Assembly (NCBI GenBank): GCA_963676655.2
Contig: CAXXKX010000001.1
Span: forward strand, 119,733-183,732
DNA: 64,000 bases
Source: G963676655 sp963676655
GTDB taxonomy: Bacteria; Verrucomicrobiota; Lentisphaeria; Victivallales; Victivallaceae
Direction: 5' to 3'
Positions 23,709 to 33,298 of the stretch are shown here, in pieces. A model generated the notes under the pieces. That model saw only the letters and a program-made list of their open reading frames with translations. It was not told the DNA's origin and searched no databases. Position 1 is the first letter of the stretch, and each line of letters starts with the position of its first letter. The position numbers and the translations under genes are program-made.

Positions 23709-25487
23709 TTGAAGATTTCCGTTCCAGATATTTCGAAAAAGATCGCGAGAATTATTTATGCCCGGCGTTACAGTTTGTTGTGGCTGATAGCTGCAATGGC
23801 GGTTATTATCATAGGCTGGTTTCCTTATATATTGTCATGCAACCAGATGCCGGTAACTTTTGATGATGACTGGACCTGGGTTTTCATGATGCATGAAGGA
23901 GCGCGGAAATCTATTGTTGAATATCAGCAATTTCCTTTCTGGATTCCCTGGCATAAAGGCGGTGTGCCGTTGTTTGCTCATCCGCTTGTCAGCGTATTTT
24001 CCTTTGATACCTTGTTTGTTCTTTTACTGGGAACAGTTCCGGGGCTGCGTCTGGCGATTATGTTCGATGTGCTGTTCGGAGCGCTTGGAATGTGGTTGTT
24101 GCTTAAAAGAACAGTCAAGATCAATCTTTTTTGTTTTTGGGGTACTGTTTTATTTGGTTTGCAGGGATGTATTGCCATGCACGTAACCGCAGGACATATA
24201 TGTATGCTGGGGATCATCTGGCTGCCATGGCTGGCGTTGTTTGCGCTGATGTCTCCGCGTCGTTTGTCCGCAGCGGTTGCTCTCGGCCTGTTTACCGGAG
24301 CAATGATGCTGCAGTTTTTTCATTATTTGTCGATAATCAATTCACTGGTCATACTGGTCCTGCTGCTTTGGCTTTGGAAAAATAATTTTAAAAATATCTC
24401 TTTCTATCAAAACATGGTCGCGGCACTGTTGACTTTTCTGACAGTCGCGTCGTTTCGTTTAATTATGACAATTCCATTATGCATGCAATATACCAATAAT
24501 CCGCTGCCTGATTTAATCTCAATTTCTCCATGGCTGTTCCTCAAAGCACTGGTTTGGCCGATGCAGTGGATTCATACAATGCCGCATGCCTGGAAGGATG
24601 TTCTGCGCTGGCATGAGCTTGGTTGTTATGTTGGAATAATAGCTGTTGTGATGTTTTTGGGTTCTTTGATCAAGGGGTGGCGCTGGTTTCATACGGCTCT
24701 TATTTTTGCGGTGTTGCTGACGCTTGATTCTTCATCGCCATGGTTGCCCGGTTACTGGGTGAACGGGCAAGATGTATTGAGGGTGCCGACGCGTTGGCGG
24801 TTTGTCGTCGTATTTATTTTGATCTTCGGCGCGGTGGCCGGACTTCAGGCTTTAACCGTGAAATTCAAGAACAGGAATGCGAGAAAACTGTTTGCCGGCT
24901 CTCTGGTTTTCATCTCGGTTGCCGGATTGATTTTCAGTCAGTATTACAATTGGCAACATCGGAAAATGGTTGGTTTGGAGAAAGTGGAAAATTTATTCCG
25001 GAATACCGGCAAACCGATTTTCATGGCTAAACAGCAGGACAGTTATCTTTATTCGGCGACATATCGCAATATTGGCCTGAAAGATTCTTTTGATCCCTTA
25101 TATAAGGCGCATGGCATGAGTTACGTAAAAGCCTTTAATGAACCCGGATACCGAGGGGAAGTCAGTGCGGTGCCGGCTAATATAAGTGTAAAGGAGTGGT
25201 CCCCTAATCAAATTGTAATTTCAACAACAACGCCAGTATTAATAGTAATTAACCAGAATGCCGGTCGTTATTGGCGGCTCAACGGAGCATTGCTCTTTCC
25301 TGATTCAACGTACGTTGATTTCTCCAGGCCATTTGTTTTCAAAGCTCCGGAACGGCAAACGCTGATCATTTCGGCGATTCCGCCATATTATGAACTGGGT
25401 TTGTCCATTTCCGCGATAAGCGCAGCTTTATTAGCCTGCTACCTGTACTGGTTGTACAAAAAATCAAAACTGAATTTAATAAAATAA
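23709..25487 (+). CDS. Multi-pass membrane protein, GT-C/YfhO-like
   Basis: The start is TTG 23709, seven bases after AGGA; no ATG in the same frame precedes the first membrane segment. About eleven to thirteen hydrophobic helices are visible between residues 22 and 410 and one more at the end, with a soluble region of about 140 residues near 430-560. The first loop after helix 1 has FDDDWTW and PFWIPWHKGGVPLF, the acidic and aromatic periplasmic loop typical of lipid-linked-sugar GT-C transferases and YfhO-type proteins. It probably transfers sugar from an undecaprenyl carrier to an envelope polymer; the acceptor cannot be read. It stands alone, with a spacer on each side. Confidence 0.65.
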   Translation: MKISVPDISKKIARIIYARRYSLLWLIAAMAVIIIGWFPYILSCNQMPVTFDDDWTWVFMMHEGARKSIVEYQQFPFWIPWHKGGVPLFAHPLVSVFSFDTLFVLLLGTVPGLRLAIMFDVLFGALGMWLLLKRTVKINLFCFWGTVLFGLQGCIAMHVTAGHICMLGIIWLPWLALFALMSPRRLSAAVALGLFTGAMMLQFFHYLSIINSLVILVLLLWLWKNNFKNISFYQNMVAALLTFLTVASFRLIMTIPLCMQYTNNPLPDLISISPWLFLKALVWPMQWIHTMPHAWKDVLRWHELGCYVGIIAVVMFLGSLIKGWRWFHTALIFAVLLTLDSSSPWLPGYWVNGQDVLRVPTRWRFVVVFILIFGAVAGLQALTVKFKNRNARKLFAGSLVFISVAGLIFSQYYNWQHRKMVGLEKVENLFRNTGKPIFMAKQQDSYLYSATYRNIGLKDSFDPLYKAHGMSYVKAFNEPGYRGEVSAVPANISVKEWSPNQIVISTTTPVLIVINQNAGRYWRLNGALLFPDSTYVDFSRPFVFKAPERQTLIISAIPPYYELGLSISAISAALLACYLYWLYKKSKLNLIK

Positions 25488-25698
25488 TCTCAGACATCTC
25501 GACTATATTGATATTTTATTTATGAATTTATTCAGACGGTTTGATTATTTATTATATGTAAGTTGTTTTTGTATAGTGCTTTATTGCTGAGTGACAGGAG
25601 GGTGGCGGCAGTCGATGGACTGGATTTTTCGGAGAAATTGTCTTGTAAAATAAATAACAGAGTAGTATATTCAAAAAATTCAATTCGGGAGAGGACTT

Positions 25699-27444
25699 AT
25701 GAATAAAATTATTTTACTGTTTGTTGTTGCGTTGATGACAATCGGATTAAATGCAGGAAATCCAAACTATCAGGAGTTGACGAAACAGGGAATGGATTCT
25801 TACTATTCAGGACATTTTGCCCAGGCTCAACAATATTTCAAAAAATCTTTGGAAATGCGTCGAAAGCAATTCGGCCCTGACTCAAAACAGGCAGCTGAAG
25901 GTTTGCGCTCTTTGGCCTGGCTTGCCTTAGAGACGGAACAATTCTCCCTGATTGATAAATATATTTCAGAGTCATTGAAGATTGAGCGGAATAAGTTTGG
26001 CGTTGACAGCCCTGAGGTGGCGGAAAGCAATACGATTTATGCAATAGTTTTTTTTATCCAGGGGAAATATGACGATGCCAGAAAGTTGCTCGAAAATGCT
26101 GTAAAAATTATAAAGGCAAAATATGGCGAGGACTCGGAATGCGCCAGTAAAGCTGATTATCAATTGGCCGAACTGTATCAGGAACTTGGCCTCTATGCTG
26201 CAGCGGAAAGAATCATAAAACAAAATTTGAAATTGCAGGCAAAAAAAATTCCAAACTCGATTCAGACTCTGCAATGGAAGAAGTTGTATGCACGGTTCCT
26301 ATCTCGCGATAATCCTCAAAGTGCATTAAAGATAGTTGATAATGAAATCCTTCCAGGCTTTGAACCACTTGGTGCGCAATCTCCTCTGAGAAGACAAGCA
26401 CTTTATGTGAAATTTAGTATATTGAAGAAATTAGGCCGCAAAGAAGCAGCAGCAAAACTGTTCAAACAGCAAGAAATATTGGTGGACAAACTATATGGGC
26501 CGAAATCTGTTAATGCGGCTTTTCTACTGAAAGCGAAGTCTGATGATCTTTGTACTGCGCACGATTATCGGGGCGCACTTGAGTTGGCGGTCAAAGGCGA
26601 AAAGATTGTGGCGGACAAAGTGGGGGCTAAGCATTTGTGGACATATCATTTTGTGATATGGCGCGGGCTTTTGTATTTGAGACAGTGGCAGGAAAAGAAC
26701 GCTGAGCCTTTAATTACTGCCAATTATAATTTTATAGAAGCCAATTTACCATTAAATAGCGCGCTGTATGGTAGAGCATTATTTCAGATGGGTGAATTGT
26801 ATATGCAGCAAAAGAAATATGACTTGGCTGAAAAAGAGCTGAAGGCGGCATTGCCGGTTTTTCATAAACAGTTTGGGAAAAAAAGTATTTGGCTTGCGTT
26901 ATGTTACAACGATCTGGCGATTAATGCTTCCCGGCAAAAGCGTTTTGAAGAAGCCGTCTGGTTGACTGAAAAAATGAAAAATATGTATCTTGATGTTTAC
27001 GGGAAGGATCATGTCTTTACCGCCCAGGCATGGTCGAATTTGGGATATGCCTATTCCAGATTTCATAAATACGCTCAAGCATTAGTCGCTTTTCAGGAAG
27101 CATTGCGTATTTTACGCTTGAAGTTTGGAGATGATCACATCCGGGTTGCCAGAGCCTATGCAATACTTGCGAGGGCTTATCAGTTTAAAAATGAATATGA
27201 CAACGCCATGGAGGCATGTTCGAAAGCTCTTGCGATTTGTGAAAAGATTAAACCGCAGGATAACCCGGCTCTCAGTGATATTTACTATATGTGTGCCTTA
27301 TGCTTTTCTTACAAGAATAAAAAATTGCCCCGTGCTATTGAATTATTGGAAAAAGCTATTTCGATCAGAGAAAAATCGTATGGAGCCAATGACAATGGAG
27401 TGCTTTTTTATAAACGTTACCTGCAACGGCTGAAAGCGAAATAA
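25699..27444 (+). CDS. Secreted tetratricopeptide-repeat protein
   Basis: ATG 25699 has a strong GGGAGAGG site. Residues 1-19 are a signal peptide (IILLFVVALMTIGLNA). The rest consists of about ten TPR units of the kinesin-light-chain type, seen as repeated KLGLYAAA-, AVKI-, YGEDS- and ALRILRLKFGDDH-like patterns from residue 27 to the end. Such domains are protein-binding scaffolds; there is no enzymatic domain. Being exported, it probably works in the periplasm in assembly of envelope complexes, which is inference. It is convergent with topA, 42 bases apart. Confidence 0.8.
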   Translation: MNKIILLFVVALMTIGLNAGNPNYQELTKQGMDSYYSGHFAQAQQYFKKSLEMRRKQFGPDSKQAAEGLRSLAWLALETEQFSLIDKYISESLKIERNKFGVDSPEVAESNTIYAIVFFIQGKYDDARKLLENAVKIIKAKYGEDSECASKADYQLAELYQELGLYAAAERIIKQNLKLQAKKIPNSIQTLQWKKLYARFLSRDNPQSALKIVDNEILPGFEPLGAQSPLRRQALYVKFSILKKLGRKEAAAKLFKQQEILVDKLYGPKSVNAAFLLKAKSDDLCTAHDYRGALELAVKGEKIVADKVGAKHLWTYHFVIWRGLLYLRQWQEKNAEPLITANYNFIEANLPLNSALYGRALFQMGELYMQQKKYDLAEKELKAALPVFHKQFGKKSIWLALCYNDLAINASRQKRFEEAVWLTEKMKNMYLDVYGKDHVFTAQAWSNLGYAYSRFHKYAQALVAFQEALRILRLKFGDDHIRVARAYAILARAYQFKNEYDNAMEACSKALAICEKIKPQDNPALSDIYYMCALCFSYKNKKLPRAIELLEKAISIREKSYGANDNGVLFYKRYLQRLKAK

Positions 27445-27486
27445 GTCAATTATATCAATTGGACTGTCTTTCGCATAAAACTTTTT

Positions 27487-29991
27487 TCAGCTTAGCTTAT
27501 ACTTGCCTGCGAGTTTTTTGAGTGCGCCGATCTGACGTGGAGAAAGCGTTTTACCCCGGGCAAACTGGTTGCTGATGGACTCGTAAAACTCTTTGTCGTC
27601 ATAGGTTCTTTTTCCCTTTTTGACTGGAGGCTGCCATTCGGTGACTTTGCTGAATTTTTCAAGGAGAGCTTCTACTTCCGGATCGGGCTTATTATCCGCC
27701 TGGTCATCAGATTGCGGGATATTAAGCATTTTGTTCAGTTCGTCAACTCCTTCAATCTGGTCCTGATATTTGTCAACCATGCGGCCTAGCGCATTGAGCT
27801 GTTTTTCAGAAAGCTTTTTACCGGACAGCGCCTGGCGCTTTAATGACTTGAAGAATTTTTCATCATTGAAACGACTTTTCGGAGGAGCCTGTTCCCATTC
27901 TACCTTATCAAAACAAGCGAAAATCTTTTCATAATGACTGACCTCATCAGTGTCGGCTTCCTGCTCCTTGCGTCTGGCTTCAGCTTCTTTTTGTTTAACC
28001 TTGGCATCACTTAGGTCGTCGGCAAAACCGGCTTTTTCTGCGAAGTCTTTGAGTTCAGGCAGTTGTTCTTTGTATTTTATGACAATCTTCAATAATGCTT
28101 CCCATTGACGCGCGGTCACAGAGCCGTCTTTTTCGAATTTTTCCTTAATAGACGTGCAGAATTTTTTATCATCATACGTACGCCGTCCCACTTTTTCGGG
28201 CTCATTAAATTGAACTTTGTCGAGTTGTTCAAGCAGGGTGATAACTTTATCCTGTTCGGGGGCTCCAATATTTTTAGCGGAAACCAGCCATTGACTGTAG
28301 TGATTGTAGAAATCACGAAGCATTTCCACCCATTCAGTTTTGCCTTCCTCAACCTTATCCAGCTCGTCTTCCATTTTGGAGGTAAATTGAACATCGAACA
28401 GAGCCGGCAGACTTTTGACCAGGAAATCGATTACCCGGATGCCCAAATCGGTCGGATGCAATTTTCCCTGTTGGCGTTCGACATATTTGCGCATCATAAT
28501 TGTTCGCATAATCGTCGCGTAAGTTGAAGGACGTCCGATGCCGTTGGTTTCAAGCGCCCGGATCAGCGTTGCTTCTGTATAACGTGGAGGCGGCTCGGTG
28601 AATTTCTGTTCCGATCCGGCTTCTATCAATTTGCACGCATGGTTTTCCTTGAGTCGACCAAGAACCGCAGCGTTGATTTCGTCTTTGGACTCCTGGCTTG
28701 TTTCGTAGAGGGTCATAAAACCTGGAAATACCGTTACCAGAGCGCCGGCCCGGAATGTATATTTGCGGTCGTCTGAACCAGTAACTTCGGAATCGACTGT
28801 GGTCTGTTCGAGCTGCGCCGGTGCCATCTGGCTGGCAACGAATCGCTTCCAGATCATGTTGTAAAGACGGTATTGCCGGTCATCTAAATAGGGTTTAACT
28901 TGTTCCGGAGTCAGGGAGACATTTGTTGGGCGAATCGCTTCGTGAGCTTCCTGTGCAGAACTCTTACTCTTGAAAAAGTTCGGTTTTTCCGGTACGAATT
29001 TTGGACCGTATTTCTGCCCGATCAGTTCCCGGCAAAGGTTGCGGGCTTCCGCCGCGATATTGAATGAGTCGGTACGCATATAGGTAATCAAACCAACTGA
29101 GCCGCCAGTGCCGACATCCATACCTTCATAAAGACTCTGGGCCACTTTCATCGTTTGCGACGCCGACCAGCGCATTCTTGAGTTGGCTGTCTGCTGTAGA
29201 GAACTTGTGATGAATGGTGGCGGGGCGTTACGGCGCTTCGGTGTTTTTTCAATTGATGCAACTTTGAAACCGCGACCGTTTTTAATCGCGGTAAGTGCTG
29301 CTGCCGCATCTTCGCCATTGTTAATTACGAACTTCTGATCATCGATCAAAGCAAGTTTATTTTCAAATAATACCTGTTCATTGTTATCTTCCGCCGCAAG
29401 GGTCGCGGTGAAATTCCAATATTCTTCAGGAACAAAGGCCAGAATTTCCCGTTCCCGTTCCACCACCAGCCTTAAGGCAACCGATTGAACCCGCCCGGCA
29501 CTGATGCCGCGTTCGATATGCGACCACAATAACGGACTGACCTGATAGCCCACCAGACGGTCCAGAACCCGTCTTGCCTGTTGAGCATTGACCAGGTTCA
29601 TATTGACGTTTCCGGCATGGTCAAATGCCTGTTTAATGGCTGATTTGGTTATTTCGTGAAACGTAACCCGGTGGAATTTACCTTTGAACCCCTTTTTCAA
29701 CATTTCCTGTAAATGCCAGGCAATGGCTTCTCCTTCACGGTCAGGGTCGGGAGCCAGATAGATGTCAGAGGCTTTTTTTGCCGCGGCGCGCAGTTCTTTA
29801 ATAATCTTACCGCTGCCGGGGTTTTCCTGATAAAGCGGAGTGAAATCGTTGTTGATGTCAACTCCGAATGAGTTTTGCGGCAGATCCCTGATGTGCCCGA
29901 CAGATGCCAAAATACGATAGCTCTGACCGAGCATGCGCCCGATAGTCTTTGCTTTAGTTGGGGATTCGACAATTACCAGATTTTCAGCCAT
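27487..29991 (-). CDS. topA: DNA topoisomerase I
   Basis: The TOPRIM domain starts at residue 4 (LVIVESPTKAKTI), the acidic triad segment reads LAPDPDREGEA, and the catalytic tyrosine is Tyr304 in GLITYMRTDS. These are the residues for transient cleavage of one DNA strand and removal of negative supercoils. Length is 834 residues. The C-terminal 260 residues hold no zinc-ribbon cysteine clusters; instead three related units of about 45-50 residues occur (RTYDDKKFCTSIKEKF, RFNDEKFFKSLKRQA and RTYDDKEFYESISNQF), each followed by a helix rich in basic residues. The same arrangement is unlike the Enterobacterial enzyme. It is divergent from the PilT-family gene at 30339. Confidence 0.95.
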   Translation of the reverse strand: MAENLVIVESPTKAKTIGRMLGQSYRILASVGHIRDLPQNSFGVDINNDFTPLYQENPGSGKIIKELRAAAKKASDIYLAPDPDREGEAIAWHLQEMLKKGFKGKFHRVTFHEITKSAIKQAFDHAGNVNMNLVNAQQARRVLDRLVGYQVSPLLWSHIERGISAGRVQSVALRLVVEREREILAFVPEEYWNFTATLAAEDNNEQVLFENKLALIDDQKFVINNGEDAAAALTAIKNGRGFKVASIEKTPKRRNAPPPFITSSLQQTANSRMRWSASQTMKVAQSLYEGMDVGTGGSVGLITYMRTDSFNIAAEARNLCRELIGQKYGPKFVPEKPNFFKSKSSAQEAHEAIRPTNVSLTPEQVKPYLDDRQYRLYNMIWKRFVASQMAPAQLEQTTVDSEVTGSDDRKYTFRAGALVTVFPGFMTLYETSQESKDEINAAVLGRLKENHACKLIEAGSEQKFTEPPPRYTEATLIRALETNGIGRPSTYATIMRTIMMRKYVERQQGKLHPTDLGIRVIDFLVKSLPALFDVQFTSKMEDELDKVEEGKTEWVEMLRDFYNHYSQWLVSAKNIGAPEQDKVITLLEQLDKVQFNEPEKVGRRTYDDKKFCTSIKEKFEKDGSVTARQWEALLKIVIKYKEQLPELKDFAEKAGFADDLSDAKVKQKEAEARRKEQEADTDEVSHYEKIFACFDKVEWEQAPPKSRFNDEKFFKSLKRQALSGKKLSEKQLNALGRMVDKYQDQIEGVDELNKMLNIPQSDDQADNKPDPEVEALLEKFSKVTEWQPPVKKGKRTYDDKEFYESISNQFARGKTLSPRQIGALKKLAGKYKLS

Positions 29992-30338
29992 AATTACAAT
30001 TTCAATTTTTTTTTAATTCAATTTTACCACTCAAAGAACGCAATAAATTTGCAACTTGTTAACGAATATCGTTCCTCCGGGTTTCCGGGAACATTTAAGA
30101 TGACTCTATTTTCCGAAAAGTCAAGTGCTTACACTGAATTTTTCTTGCGATTTAAAGTCCCTGTGGAGCCGGTACATAGTACCGTTGTTTTTTTAAAATA
30201 TTATCCTGATGTTGAAATGCAAATCATCGACTTGCATTTTACTTTTCTCGTATTATATGTATTTAGATGTATTAGAAGGATAATAAGCCTGATGCTCCTT
30301 GACATCGTTTGATATGGTACATACGGAAGGAAAAATAT
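29992..30338. other. Divergent intergenic region topA / PilT-family gene
   Basis: This 347-base stretch separates two divergent genes and should contain both promoters. It holds T-rich runs near topA and an A+T-rich part before 30339. AAGGA at 30327-30331 is the ribosome site for the right gene. I see no repeat, hairpin terminator or small gene that I would support. Confidence 0.45.
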
Positions 30339-32084
30339 ATGGATCTGGAACTTCAATGGTTTATAGCTCTGGCGTCTGACGAACTGGTCGATATGGAGAC
30401 CTGTGACCAAATTCGTGAGATAGCCGGGGATGATGCGGATATGGCAACTTATGCGCAGGCGATGCTTGACGCTTTTGCCGAACAGGTCAGTGAAGAGGAA
30501 CTTGAACAACTGCTTGAGCAGATCCAGGGGATCATGGCTGAAGCCCAGGGGCATGCCGAAACCGGTCAGATCCCTGAGATGTTTGCGGATGAGGAAGAAG
30601 ATGAAGCTCCTTCTGCTCCAGTCGGATTATCTCTTGCAATTCAGCCTCCGACACCTCAACCGGCACCACAGGGACTCGCTTTGGCCGGGCTTCGGCCCGC
30701 AGTGCAGGAAAATGAGGAACCACAATCCATTGGTTTGTCGTTTAATGCGCCCGGCCTCGATGCCGAAGATGAGGCTTTGATTTCTGCGAGTAATGTATTG
30801 GAAGCCCCGGAAGACTTTGACGGCGATCCGATCGAAATGTTGTCCCAGATTTCATCAATGGATGATGAAGAGTTGTATTCCATGATGGTCGCACTTCTGC
30901 TGCGACTTCGTGCAATGGGTGCAAGCGATTTGCATCTTTCAGCCGAAGCGGTGCCGTTTTGCCGTAAGGATTTGAATATTACCCCTTTGAGTAATGAAAT
31001 TTTGCCGGCTGAAGATGCTTTCAGGCTGAATACGATTTTGTTGACGGAAGAACAGCGGGCAAAATTCAAGAGTGAACAGGATTTGAACTTTGCTCTTCAG
31101 ATTGCTAACGACCGCTTCCGGATATGCTTGCTTGAGCATAAAGATGGAACCGCCGGGAGTTATCGATTGGTGGCGGAAAAACTTATGTCTCTTGAAGAAC
31201 TTGGCTTTCTTCCAACTGACGTGAAAACAATTGAGCAGATGCTTGACTATCATAACGGACTGATCCTGGTGACCGGGCCTTTGGGGGCTGGTAAAACCAC
31301 AACGCTTGCCTCAATGGTCAATGTTTTGAATAAAAAACGTCATGACCATGTTATTACTGTAGAGGATCCTATAGAAATAGTTCAGGAATCCTTGAATTGC
31401 AACGTTACCCAGCGACAAATCGGGCGCGATACCGATACCTATAATGCCGCCTTGAAAGGCGCTTTGCGTGAAGACCCCGATATCATTGTCATCGGGGAAT
31501 TGCACGACTTGGAAACGATTGAAATGTCAATTACCGCTTCTGAAACCGGCCACTTGGTTATCGGAACGCTGCATACTGGTAATGCGGCCAGTACCTTGAA
31601 CCGTCTGCTGGACGTGTTCCCGCCGTCCCAGCAGCCGCAGATTCGGGCGATGACTGCCGGTAGTTTGCGTGGAATTGTCTGTCAGAAACTCGTCCCAGCC
31701 AAAGCTGGTGGTGTAACTATGTGCTATGAGATCCTGGTCAATACCATGGCTGTTGCCAATATCATCGGAAGTGGTAAGACTTTCCAATTACCGGCAACCA
31801 TGCAGACCGGAATGAAGCAGGGAATGTGCACGTTCGACCAAAATGCTTTTAACTTGTATCAGGCAGGTCGTATATCCGAAGAGGTTGCAAGAACGTTGAT
31901 TCTTGACAAAGGTGTTTTGCATGAGTTTAACCGGATTGCCGCGATTAACAATGCTCAGGCTTATGCGGCTGGAGGAGGTGCACCGCCACCTCAGCCGGTT
32001 ATGGCACCGGCCTTGGAACAGGACGACGAAGAAGTGGTTGAAGAAGACCCTAAAAAGAAAAAACGTGGATTTTTCGGAAGATAA
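30339..32084 (+). CDS. PilT/PilB-family secretion ATPase with long acidic N-terminal extension
   Basis: I place the start at ATG 30339, seven bases after AAGGA. The last two-thirds is a type II/IV secretion ATPase: Walker A GPLGAGKT (313-320), the aspartate box VITVEDPIEI, Walker B DIIVIGE and the HIS-box segment GHLVIGTLHTGNAA. It is closest to the PilT retraction branch. The first 190 residues are acidic, Pro- and Ala-rich (residues 80-130 are largely disordered) and match nothing I recognise; the family core normally starts near residue 1. The gene is directly followed by a canonical pilT, so the pair probably works on a type IV pilus or type II system, whose secretin-like gene lies at 50408. 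Confidence 0.85.
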   Translation: MDLELQWFIALASDELVDMETCDQIREIAGDDADMATYAQAMLDAFAEQVSEEELEQLLEQIQGIMAEAQGHAETGQIPEMFADEEEDEAPSAPVGLSLAIQPPTPQPAPQGLALAGLRPAVQENEEPQSIGLSFNAPGLDAEDEALISASNVLEAPEDFDGDPIEMLSQISSMDDEELYSMMVALLLRLRAMGASDLHLSAEAVPFCRKDLNITPLSNEILPAEDAFRLNTILLTEEQRAKFKSEQDLNFALQIANDRFRICLLEHKDGTAGSYRLVAEKLMSLEELGFLPTDVKTIEQMLDYHNGLILVTGPLGAGKTTTLASMVNVLNKKRHDHVITVEDPIEIVQESLNCNVTQRQIGRDTDTYNAALKGALREDPDIIVIGELHDLETIEMSITASETGHLVIGTLHTGNAASTLNRLLDVFPPSQQPQIRAMTAGSLRGIVCQKLVPAKAGGVTMCYEILVNTMAVANIIGSGKTFQLPATMQTGMKQGMCTFDQNAFNLYQAGRISEEVARTLILDKGVLHEFNRIAAINNAQAYAAGGGAPPPQPVMAPALEQDDEEVVEEDPKKKKRGFFGR

Positions 32085-32099
32085 TCAAGGAGAAATATT

Positions 32100-33170
32100 A
32101 TGGCGCTGATTGACCAATATTTGATTGAAATGCTTGACCGTGGCGGTTCTGACTTGCATCTGATGATCGGACAGCCCATCAAGGCTCGGGTGCAGGGAGC
32201 TTTGGAAGATTTGACTGATGAGCCGATCACCCCCGACTTCATGCTGGAGATGCTTAAAGAGATAACCCCGCCCAAACGCTGGGAGCATTATCGTAAACAT
32301 AATGACCTTGACTTTGCACATGAAATTCCGGAAGTAGCGCGTTTTCGTACCAACCTTTTGAGAAATTACTGGGGGATGGCCGCTGTGCTGCGACAGATTC
32401 CGACGAAAATTCTAACAATCGAGGATTTGAAGCTGCCTCCGGTTCTAAGGGAAATATGTGACCTGAAAAGTGGTCTTTCTCTGGTTACCGGACCTACTGG
32501 TTCCGGTAAATCAACCACTCTCGCGGCGATGATTGACTATATCAATGATAAATATCATAAGCACATCATCACCATTGAGGACCCGATTGAATTTGTCCAT
32601 CAAAATAAGAACTCCATTCTGGTTCACAGGGAAGTCGGGATTCACAGCAGCTCGTTTGCTCGTGGATTGCGTGGAGCGATGCGTTCTGACCCGGACATCC
32701 TGCTGATCGGGGAAATGCGTGACCTTGAAACCATTCGCCTGGCCTTGACTTGTGCATCCATGGGGATGTTGGTTTTTGCGACCTTGCACACTAATAACGC
32801 TCCGAAGACGGTTGACCGTATTATTGATGCATTCCCGGCGGATGAGCAAGCACAGATCCGAACAATGTTAGCAGACTGCTTACAATCTGTGGTTTCTCAG
32901 CTGCTATGTAAGAAAGAGGGGGGCGGACGTATAGCCTGTCATGAGATTTTGCTTTGGTCTGATGGTCTTCCCAATACTATTCGTGAAGGTCAGATTGCGA
33001 ATATTCGTACTATCATTGAGTCAAACAAAGGGCAGGGGATGTGCTCTATGGATGGTAATTTGCGTGAAATGCTTGCTGAAGGCATTATCAGTCCGATGGA
33101 AGCCTACATGAAAGCCAGTGATAAAAAAGAATTTCAAGCCTACTTAGGTGAAGATACCGATATAGTATAA
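32100..33170 (+). CDS. pilT: Twitching-motility-type pilus retraction ATPase
   Basis: ATG 32100 follows AAGGAGAAATATT, a good ribosome site, and begins 15 bases after the upstream ATPase gene. Length (356 residues) is typical of PilT. The N-terminal PAS-like domain contains the SDLHLMIGQPI motif, Walker A GPTGSGKST is at 131-139, the Asp box is TIEDPIEF, and Walker B is DILLIGEMRDLET. It would hydrolyse ATP to depolymerise a type IV pilus. It is probably cotranscribed with the preceding ATPase. No pilin assembly genes lie in the window apart from the isolated prepilin-like protein at 18123. Confidence 0.93.
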   Translation: MALIDQYLIEMLDRGGSDLHLMIGQPIKARVQGALEDLTDEPITPDFMLEMLKEITPPKRWEHYRKHNDLDFAHEIPEVARFRTNLLRNYWGMAAVLRQIPTKILTIEDLKLPPVLREICDLKSGLSLVTGPTGSGKSTTLAAMIDYINDKYHKHIITIEDPIEFVHQNKNSILVHREVGIHSSSFARGLRGAMRSDPDILLIGEMRDLETIRLALTCASMGMLVFATLHTNNAPKTVDRIIDAFPADEQAQIRTMLADCLQSVVSQLLCKKEGGGRIACHEILLWSDGLPNTIREGQIANIRTIIESNKGQGMCSMDGNLREMLAEGIISPMEAYMKASDKKEFQAYLGEDTDIV

Positions 33171-33298
33171 TTATTTTATTGATGCAAGTATTTGGCATGT
33201 ATTGATTAATAAATATATTATAATCAAATTGTCAAAGTATTTGAAAAACTTGCTTTGAGAGATTATATTATTTCCAAACCAACCAAAAGGAGTACAAA

